Of a DNA stretch of 14,903 bases, positions 8,219 to 13,626 are shown piece by piece. The first letter of the stretch is position 1, and each line of letters opens with the position of its first letter. The notes under the pieces were generated by a model. It searched no databases. It worked only from the letters and a program-made list of their open reading frames with translations, and was not told the DNA's origin. The stretch is from an uncultured Phascolarctobacterium sp. (GTDB taxonomy: Bacteria > Bacillota > Negativicutes > Acidaminococcales > Acidaminococcaceae), in NCBI GenBank assembly GCA_937901335.1, contig CALCHC010000030.1, positions 1-14,903 of the forward strand, written 5' to 3'. The translations under genes were made by a program, and so were the position numbers.

Positions 8219-9877
8219 TTATTCCCCCATTACTTGGCGCAGTTTCAAACCAAGTTTATAACCAAGCCAACTACCAACACTGCTATAGAGCAAACCATTT
8301 ATTAGCATATACAACGCTAAATACCAATCTGCATAGTACAAACGATAGAAGAACATCATCTGCTCAAGATTTACAAAGGTGATAAAAGCATCTGCCACGC
8401 CCATCATCACGCAGATGAAGAACATATAATTATTTTTAGAATGATTTTGTTTATAGAAGCCACTCAAATATAAAGTTGCTTCCAGCACTACAATATAAAC
8501 GCAGCAGCTCAAAATTCCTAAAGGTGAAAAATGCCCCAACATCAAACCTGAAAGCATAAACTTCACCACATACATGAGGCTAAGCACGCCAGGTTTTTGA
8601 AACAAAATCAAAAGAGACATTATCAAAAGATATTGCAGCACACCGTTTAGGAGGCCAGTCACCAAACCGGAGAAAGGACCTAAAAATACGTGTAGAATAT
8701 CGCCCAAAATAGTAGTGGGCAAAGTAATGCCGCCAAAGGCAATAGCCGCAAAAAGAGCAACGGTGATTGCACCCTTAGCGCCAATCTTATAAATAGTGTC
8801 CTTAATTTTATAGCTAAAAGCGAAAACCAAAGCCAAGCAGACAAAAGCAAAACCAACTGCCACCAAACCAATGCTATGTTTTTTGGCAATTACAACAGGT
8901 GCTTCGTAACGTTTCTCTTGTCCATTACCACTTAAGGTAATGCGCAAATTATACTCGCCCTCCAAAATATTTAAGTAGTCCATATATATTGGAAGAATAA
9001 AGCGTGGAGCCTTATTGCCATCTAAGGAAATTAAAGCAGTAGTCTCCCTGCTTTCCACATTACCTTCCTGCCAACCTTGCTCAGCATCATCACTAACCTT
9101 GCCTGCAGTACACAAGCCAGGCACTACTTCACCTGTGTTTTTATCAGTAAGCTCTGCCTTGAACTTTAAGACACGTACATCACTTTGAGGATTGCGCAAT
9201 TCTAAAAGTAAATGGGCCGCAGGATGATTAAACACAGCAGACCAATTTGTCGCACCATCACCGGTCATACGGTTACGGAAGCTTTCCAAGGAAGTGTCAC
9301 GCACATAAACTACGCCATCTTCTGCCCTATCATCCTTCAACCCTAAATTATCAACAGGGAAGGTAACGCTTTGGATATACCAGTTAAACTTGCGCTTATC
9401 TAATTTAGGCTTACCCTTTACAATGGCACTGGCAGCAGCATGCCCCGCTTCGTAAGTAAAAGTAAGCTCCTTACTTTCCTTCCACGCACCACTACTAGCT
9501 TCGACAAGCACCTTCTTTTCACCCAAAGCTACCCCTTCCGGAGACTCAATGTACAGCAAATCAAAGGTTTGTCCGTAATCTACCGGCAAAGTCCATTTTG
9601 TAGTAGCAACTACTTTGTCGCCTGCGTCTTCTACTTGCCACTTATCACTTTTCAAAGGCATAAACCCTTGGGGCAAAGTAAGCTTTATCTCAGCAGACTG
9701 TAAGTCTTTATTGCCATGGTTAACTATATTCACATAAAGAGGGACAGTGCTTGCTTCATAAACAGTGTGCACACCCTTCTTTTCCAAATGGTACGGATAT
9801 TCAGCTTCTAACTTCAAACCAGCGCAAGCTACTTGCACATAAGTAAGAAGAAGCAGTACCATCATCAAAATTCGCAT
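8219..9877 (-). CDS. Exported beta-rich domain fused to an ECF S-component-like membrane domain
   Basis: I do not recognise a named family for the whole 552-residue protein. It begins with a signal peptide (MRILMMVLLLLTYVQVACA, 1-19). Residues 40-145 look like an Ig-like domain of the NEW3/CARDB kind (VPLYVNIVNHGNKDLQSAEI, 45-64), and 165-332 form a second beta-rich region without a clear family. A membrane segment at 336-356 follows, then about 366-548 holds some six hydrophobic segments; ITVALFAAIAFGG (371-383), PFSGLVTGLLNGVLQY (401-416) and the domain size of about 180 residues resemble ECF S components, which bind the substrate. The start is supported by AGGAAG 8 bases upstream, overlapping the stop of the small exported gene. 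The double ATPase and ecfT follow directly, and no other S component is visible, so this is the likely substrate-binding subunit. The S-component call is by pattern, not alignment. Confidence 0.7.
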   Translation of the reverse strand: MRILMMVLLLLTYVQVACAGLKLEAEYPYHLEKKGVHTVYEASTVPLYVNIVNHGNKDLQSAEIKLTLPQGFMPLKSDKWQVEDAGDKVVATTKWTLPVDYGQTFDLLYIESPEGVALGEKKVLVEASSGAWKESKELTFTYEAGHAAASAIVKGKPKLDKRKFNWYIQSVTFPVDNLGLKDDRAEDGVVYVRDTSLESFRNRMTGDGATNWSAVFNHPAAHLLLELRNPQSDVRVLKFKAELTDKNTGEVVPGLCTAGKVSDDAEQGWQEGNVESRETTALISLDGNKAPRFILPIYMDYLNILEGEYNLRITLSGNGQEKRYEAPVVIAKKHSIGLVAVGFAFVCLALVFAFSYKIKDTIYKIGAKGAITVALFAAIAFGGITLPTTILGDILHVFLGPFSGLVTGLLNGVLQYLLIMSLLILFQKPGVLSLMYVVKFMLSGLMLGHFSPLGILSCCVYIVVLEATLYLSGFYKQNHSKNNYMFFICVMMGVADAFITFVNLEQMMFFYRLYYADWYLALYMLINGLLYSSVGSWLGYKLGLKLRQVMGE

Positions 9878-9892
9878 CTTTTTACTTCCTAA

Positions 9893-10489
9893 CTATTTCT
9901 TGTTTGCTTCTTGAGCAGCTTGCTCTTGCGCTGCTCGTTCATATGCTTCCACATCAGCTACAAACTTTTGGCATACTTCATACAATGCTTCTGCAAAAGA
10001 CTTCTCCGGAATGGGAGCAAACTTATTCTTGTTTTTCTTTTCGTCTATTTGTCTATCTTTATTGGTAAAAACTTGCATGGTCTTTACGGTGTAAGTTTTT
10101 TCTTGCATTTTGTACTGCATTTCCATTTTGCAATACAGCACCTTTTCTTTGCCTTCAAGCTTTTCAGAATAATCTTGTTTTAACTTTTTCAGAACATCTT
10201 TATTAGTAAAAACAGTCTTTACTAATACATTGACAATGTTTCTGTCATATTGGTCATTTTTATCTAAGGCAAAATCTAATGAACCCATATCGTAGGCATA
10301 AACACCTAAATCGTTTTCTACAACCACACTCCAACGAGCAGCTTCTACCTCTTCTGCTGTGGGTTTGGGCATCATACTAATTTCCCAATCAATAGCTTTT
10401 TGTTTTGAAACTTCATCATTGGCATAAGCATTACCATTGAACATAAAGACAGCTACCAACGTGCACAACATTACTAAAATCTTTTTCAT
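9893..10489 (-). CDS. Small exported protein of unknown function
   Basis: The 198-residue product starts with a clear signal peptide, MKKILVMLCTLVAVFMFNGNAYA (1-23), with cleavage likely after AYA. The body has a RWSVVVENDLGVYAYDMGSL segment (52-71) followed by alternating strand-like stretches (85-95, 117-141) and ends in an alanine- and glutamine-rich helix (RAAQEQAAQEANKK, 185-198). The tryptophan-then-YxYD layout recalls the surface-adhesin E-like small domains common in Negativicutes, but this is only a resemblance. VFTNKD occurs twice (93-98 and 140-145). The ATG at 10489 is preceded by AGGAGG, so the longer frame up to 10516 is rejected. It is the first gene after the terminator of cbiK, and is probably the promoter-proximal gene of the transporter and cbi operon. 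It may serve as an extracytoplasmic partner of that system. Confidence 0.8.
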   Translation of the reverse strand: MKKILVMLCTLVAVFMFNGNAYANDEVSKQKAIDWEISMMPKPTAEEVEAARWSVVVENDLGVYAYDMGSLDFALDKNDQYDRNIVNVLVKTVFTNKDVLKKLKQDYSEKLEGKEKVLYCKMEMQYKMQEKTYTVKTMQVFTNKDRQIDEKKNKNKFAPIPEKSFAEALYEVCQKFVADVEAYERAAQEQAAQEANKK

Positions 10490-10494
10490 ATAAG

Positions 10495-10500
10495 CCTCCT
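10495..10500 (-). promoter_or_regulatory. Ribosome binding site of the small exported protein
   Basis: A perfect AGGAGG on the minus strand lies 5 bases before the ATG at 10489. It sets the start at MKKILVM, the natural beginning of the signal peptide, rather than nine residues further upstream. Confidence 0.8.
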
Positions 10501-10509
10501 TACATTTGC

Positions 10510-10549
10510 TTGCCAAAAATAACCCATAATCCTTCGATTATATTGGCAA
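10510..10549. repeat. Interrupted inverted repeat in the leader of the second operon
   Basis: TTGCCAA at 10510-10516 is matched by TTGGCAA at 10543-10549. Inside lies a second pair, ATAATC (10526-10531) and GATTAT (10536-10541), around a CTTC loop. The region lies between the candidate -10 and the ribosome binding site. The inner pair could form a small hairpin in the transcript; the outer pair touches the -10 element and could be a protein-binding site instead. No known regulator motif is recognised. Confidence 0.4.
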
Positions 10550-10579
10550 TTATAGACTATATAGTAGGTATATACTCAA
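10549..10579 (-). promoter_or_regulatory. Candidate promoter of the exported protein-ECF-cbiDFG operon
   Basis: On the minus strand TTGAGT (10574-10579) is followed by TATAAT (10549-10554) with a 19-base spacer; TCTATA two bases earlier gives a 17-base spacer. The site lies between the cbiK terminator and the first gene of the operon, where a promoter would be needed. The spacer holds two short perfect palindromes, ACTATATAGT (10556-10565) and GTATATAC (10568-10575). The spacing is not ideal, so the call is tentative. Confidence 0.45.
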
Positions 10580-10591
10580 GGGAAAATTATT

Positions 10592-10620
10592 AAGCCCCCT
10601 ACCAAAAAGATAGAGGGCTT
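10592..10620 (-). terminator. Intrinsic terminator after cbiK
   Basis: On the minus strand AAGCCCTCTA pairs with TAGGGGGCTT (10-base stem with one G-T pair, 9-base loop), followed by AATAATTTT. It lies 33 bases after the cbiK stop, in the right direction to end that transcript. The T-run is interrupted, so it may be leaky. On the other strand the following bases are less T-rich. Confidence 0.75.
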
Positions 10621-10653
10621 CAACTATATTAACCTAACAATTTCCAGAGTATT

Positions 10654-11658
10654 TTATTTTTCTATCGTCTGCAGTGCTTCCCACGCTTGGCTTGCTTTTT
10701 TCACGAAAAGGTTTTGTACAGCTGTGTTTTCTCCTAAACCGTGGAGATATACGTCAACATTGTAACCTTCTTTTTTCAAGATGGATTTAAAGGAATCTTC
10801 TTCATCACCAGCCATATCATTGATAGCGTGATCACCTGCAACCATCATAAGCGGCATCAAAGTTACATTTTTAATTTTGCGTTCTTTAAGTTCTTCCAAA
10901 GCATTTTCAAAAGAAGGCCAGCCTTCTACAGTAAAGATGAAAGCATTGTTATGACCAAGAGCATTCAATTTATCTTGCATTACTGCATAATAAGCATTTG
11001 CCGGATGAGGAGTACCATGTGCCATAACAAGAATTGCATCCTTTTTACCGCCTTGGGGGAACTGAGTTGCCAAAGCTTCCATAGTTTCTGCAACATCATC
11101 GTCTTTATCTTCTTGACCTTGCCAATACATTAACGGAGTGCCGAAGGTAACCTTTTTAAAATTGTCTTTATACAAATTGAAGACAGCTTTTTTATAATCG
11201 TATTCCAAGCCAGGAATAATATCCAAAGAAGTCATTGCTACGCGAGAATAGCCTTCTGCTTTAAGTTGTGCCAAAGCTTCTTCCGGAGTGGGGATTTCCA
11301 AGCCTTCATTAGCTTTAACACGGTCAATGATAATGTGAGAAGTGTAAGCAACCACAACTTTAGTATCAGGATACAGGCTCTTAATAGCATTGACAGTTGC
11401 ATCAATGGTCTTTTCGCGAGTTTCTTTAACAGTTGTGCCAAAGCTCATAACAAGGATTGCATCTTTATTTTCCAAATTTTGGAGTGCTGCAGTTTCGTGA
11501 GTGAGCAAACCAATTTGTGCAGCTTGCTTCAAAGCAACAGTAGGAGCTTTTACATCTTCACTTAAAGTAAAGCTTCCTGCATTACCAACTGCGCTAAAGC
11601 CACAACCTACTGCCATGAGCAAACCCATTGCCAACATTTTCTTAAAGTTCATTTTCAT
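10654..11658 (-). CDS. cbiK: Exported cobaltochelatase CbiK
   Basis: CbiK inserts cobalt into sirohydrochlorin (or precorrin-2) in the anaerobic B12 pathway. This 334-residue copy has a signal peptide, residues 1-27, with cleavage likely after GNA, so it should act outside the cytoplasmic membrane. The chelatase core follows from about 65: ILVMSFGTTVKETREKTI (68-85), the catalytic histidine of VMAHGTPHPAN (H214), VEGWPSF (244-250, with a likely metal-binding glutamate E245) and the second histidine of MMVAGDHAINDMAG (H277). The spacing of the two histidines matches cytoplasmic CbiK. An exported CbiK is known in Desulfovibrio vulgaris, where a heme- or metal-related role was suggested instead of B12 synthesis. 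I start at the ATG at 11658, 9 bases after AAGGGAG; the frame reaches back to 11751, inside the ATPase gene. A signal peptide and its receptor-transporter neighbours make uptake-linked work plausible. Confidence 0.9.
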   Translation of the reverse strand: MKMNFKKMLAMGLLMAVGCGFSAVGNAGSFTLSEDVKAPTVALKQAAQIGLLTHETAALQNLENKDAILVMSFGTTVKETREKTIDATVNAIKSLYPDTKVVVAYTSHIIIDRVKANEGLEIPTPEEALAQLKAEGYSRVAMTSLDIIPGLEYDYKKAVFNLYKDNFKKVTFGTPLMYWQGQEDKDDDVAETMEALATQFPQGGKKDAILVMAHGTPHPANAYYAVMQDKLNALGHNNAFIFTVEGWPSFENALEELKERKIKNVTLMPLMMVAGDHAINDMAGDEEDSFKSILKKEGYNVDVYLHGLGENTAVQNLFVKKASQAWEALQTIEK

Positions 11659-11667
11659 AAAAGTCAT

Positions 11668-11674
11668 CTCCCTT
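11668..11674 (-). promoter_or_regulatory. Ribosome binding site deciding the start of cbiK
   Basis: The minus strand reads AAGGGAG here. An ATG at 11665-11667 touches it and is too close to be used, while the in-frame ATG at 11656-11658 is 9 bases away and gives a normal signal peptide (MKMNFKKML). Confidence 0.65.
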
Positions 11675-11695
11675 TTATTGATTGCTTGCCAAATT

Positions 11696-12529
11696 TTACA
11701 TAGCACAAATTTTATGGAGCAAGGCAGTTTCCTTTGCCTTCTCCTTTGCATTAACCTTAGTCGTAATTTCTAAATTATTATTCAGCGGATTACGTGTTAC
11801 CTGAATATCCGCATCGTAAGCCCTGCTAAGCAGTTCTTCTGTAAAAGCTTCCTCAGGAGCGGCATCGGCAAGTAGCTTACCTTCACCAAGAAGAAGAATG
11901 CGACTGCAATACTTAGCTGCAAAATTAAGTTCGTGCACCACCATCAGAATAGTCTTACCCATTTGAGCAAGCTCCTTGGCAAAACGGAAAATCTCTTCCT
12001 GATAAACCATATCTAAACCGGTAGTAGGTTCATCCAAAAATAAAATTGGAGTTTGTTGGGCAAGTACCTTTGCCAAAAGAATGCGTTGCTTTTGACCGCC
12101 ACTAACTTCTGTCACAGGTTTATCTGCTAATTCTAAGGTTCCTGTGTAGTCCATACAATCAAGGGCCAGTTGTTTATCTGCTTCACTTTCACTCTCGTAC
12201 CATTTCATATAGGGGTAACGACCTGCCAAAACAATGTCCTGTCCCGTATAACCAAAGCCAACTTCCACATGTTGTTGCAGGTACGCAACTTTACAAGCAA
12301 GTTCCTTTTCGTGATACTCTTCTAATTTTTTACCAAGGTAGGTTACTTCACCACTATGTTTTGGCAAAAGGCCACGAATAGTTTTAAGCAGGGTACTTTT
12401 ACCTGCACCGTTGCGACCAATGATGCCAACAATCTCCCCTTCGGAAATGGAAGCATTGACATCGGAAACAACATGGCGTTCACCATAACCAATAGTCAAG
12501 TTTTTAATTTCAATAACAGCTTGTGACAT
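11696..12529 (-). CDS. ABC importer ATPase, BtuD/FecE/HmuV type
   Basis: This 277-residue cytoplasmic ATPase drives import of vitamin B12, iron complexes or heme in the FecCD-type importer family. It has Walker A GRNGAGKST (38-46), Q-loop LQQ (84-86), signature VSGGQ (142-146), Walker B ILFLDE (162-167) and the switch histidine H199; all are intact. The last 25 or so residues (from about 252) are a lysine-rich tail beyond the usual core. The ATG follows a GGAGTG site, and the gene starts 13 bases after the binding-protein gene, so the two are co-transcribed. cbiK follows after 37 bases. The matching permease, normally between the binding protein and ATPase, is absent here. The substrate cannot be told from the ATPase; the neighbours suggest a corrinoid, a cobalt complex or a heme-like compound. 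Confidence 0.92.
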   Translation of the reverse strand: MSQAVIEIKNLTIGYGERHVVSDVNASISEGEIVGIIGRNGAGKSTLLKTIRGLLPKHSGEVTYLGKKLEEYHEKELACKVAYLQQHVEVGFGYTGQDIVLAGRYPYMKWYESESEADKQLALDCMDYTGTLELADKPVTEVSGGQKQRILLAKVLAQQTPILFLDEPTTGLDMVYQEEIFRFAKELAQMGKTILMVVHELNFAAKYCSRILLLGEGKLLADAAPEEAFTEELLSRAYDADIQVTRNPLNNNLEITTKVNAKEKAKETALLHKICAM

Positions 12530-12542
12530 CTAATCACTCCAA

Positions 12543-13502
12543 TTATTTTACGTATTCCGGATAAACAAGCTTCGCCATATATTCCGCACCCTCCAAAATA
12601 TGATGGGAGGTACAGTAGCGATAGCGTTCCGGAAATTTATAAACAGCATTAGCTTTAATACAGGTTAAATCTTTGTAAGCAGGGTCTTCTTTAAATTGCT
12701 TAAAGTAGGTATCAGAATTTTGACTTCCTTTAGCATCCCAAGAAGGCAAGAATAAAACATCAGGATTCAGTTCCACAATCTTTTCCTTACTTACAGGCAT
12801 ACTTGAACGTACGGGCATAATAGCCATGCCATTTTTAACGTGTGCCAAATCGCAAAGCATTCCAAAAATATTTTGTAGCATTCCGTAGGTTCCGCTGTAA
12901 GTAAGCTGAATAGCAAGTTTTTGCTTATCTTTAGGAATTGCTGCCAACTTTTCAGCAAGAGCCTTTTCACCAGCTTCCATCTTTTGGAGAATGGCAACGC
13001 TCTTTTCCTTTTCGTTAACAAGGTTGCCCAATTTGACTATGCTATTTTTAATATCATCGTAAGTTTCAGCTTGGTTAAGCATAAAAACTTTTACGCCCAT
13101 GTCTTCTAAAGTACTACTCACTTCCGGATTAGTCAGTGGAGTAGTCAAAAATAAATCAGGCTTGTATTTCAAGACTTGTTCCACAGTGATACGGGGACGA
13201 TATTTATTGGGAATTTTCTTAGAAAGTTCTGCAGTCATAGAATAATTGGGATCCGCCGCAGAAACAGAAGTCGCAATAAAATGTTCCACAGGTACCATCT
13301 CTAAAAGAATGTCTTGAAAAGCAAGGCTTGTGGTCAGCATACGTTTAGGTGGCTCGGTAAAATTAAAAACCTTGCCTCTATCATCAGTAACACTATAAGC
13401 AGCATTAGCAGTATTTTCTTGTTTAAGTGGTTTACTCTCACTTGCGCAACCTACAATAAAAGAAGTAAGCAAGCAGAGCAGTAAAAATAAAGTTTTCTTC
13501 AT
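12543..13502 (-). CDS. Substrate-binding lipoprotein, BtuF/FecB type
   Basis: This 319-residue protein should be anchored by lipid in the periplasm and hand its ligand to an ABC importer. The signal peptide ends with the lipobox IVGC (cysteine 19). The body fits the periplasmic binding protein 2 family (metal chelates, B12, heme): PPKRMLTTSLAFQDILLEM (51-69), ITVEQVLKYKPDLFLTT (105-121), a helical linker around 160-195, IVELNPDVLFLPSW (242-255) and a C-terminal helix ILEGAEYMAKLVYPEY (302-317). A HH pair (300-301) sits just before that helix, with a cysteine at 297, which might contact a metal or heme. The ribosome site (AGAAAG-like) is weak. It precedes the ATPase by 13 bases and follows the receptor gene, separated by a hairpin. 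Ligand identity remains open among corrinoid, siderophore and heme. Confidence 0.9.
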   Translation of the reverse strand: MKKTLFLLLCLLTSFIVGCASESKPLKQENTANAAYSVTDDRGKVFNFTEPPKRMLTTSLAFQDILLEMVPVEHFIATSVSAADPNYSMTAELSKKIPNKYRPRITVEQVLKYKPDLFLTTPLTNPEVSSTLEDMGVKVFMLNQAETYDDIKNSIVKLGNLVNEKEKSVAILQKMEAGEKALAEKLAAIPKDKQKLAIQLTYSGTYGMLQNIFGMLCDLAHVKNGMAIMPVRSSMPVSKEKIVELNPDVLFLPSWDAKGSQNSDTYFKQFKEDPAYKDLTCIKANAVYKFPERYRYCTSHHILEGAEYMAKLVYPEYVK

Positions 13503-13579
13503 TATATAAGCTTCTTTCTGGAAGTAATTGTTTGAGATTAAATTAGCAATTATATTTGAAGATTTTGTTTTTAGGTGGA
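13503..13579 (-). other. AT-rich leader before the lipoprotein gene
   Basis: This 77-base stretch between the hairpin and the lipoprotein start is AT-rich. A TATAAT lies at about 13550, but I see no convincing -35 at the right distance. No cobalamin riboswitch, tRNA or small reading frame is visible. The lipoprotein may therefore be expressed by read-through from the receptor. Confidence 0.4.
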
Positions 13580-13606
13580 AATGACGGCGCGTTAAGCGCC
13601 GTCATT
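13580..13606. terminator. GC-rich hairpin between receptor and lipoprotein genes, possible terminator
   Basis: AATGACGGCGC (13580-13590) pairs perfectly with GCGCCGTCATT (13596-13606) around a 5-base loop. It begins 21 bases after the receptor stop on the minus strand. The stem is much more GC-rich than its surroundings. No run of T follows on either strand, so a classic terminator is not certain; it could reduce read-through, protect the receptor mRNA end or act as a processing site. Confidence 0.55.
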
Positions 13607-13626
13607 GGAGAATTTAAAGTTATGAA

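Noticed and set aside
10741..11133. Plus-strand reading frame of 130 residues opposite cbiK
   Set aside because: The minus strand encodes a clear chelatase with its active-site histidines; the plus-strand product is Phe- and Ile-rich without motifs, as expected for a shadow.
11659..11751. Longer N-terminus for CbiK
   Set aside because: The added residues are basic, overlap the ATPase gene and would hide the signal peptide; AAGGGAG supports the ATG at 11658.
12521..12545. A hidden or broken permease gene between lipoprotein and ATPase
   Set aside because: Only 13 bases separate the two genes, so no remnant can be there.
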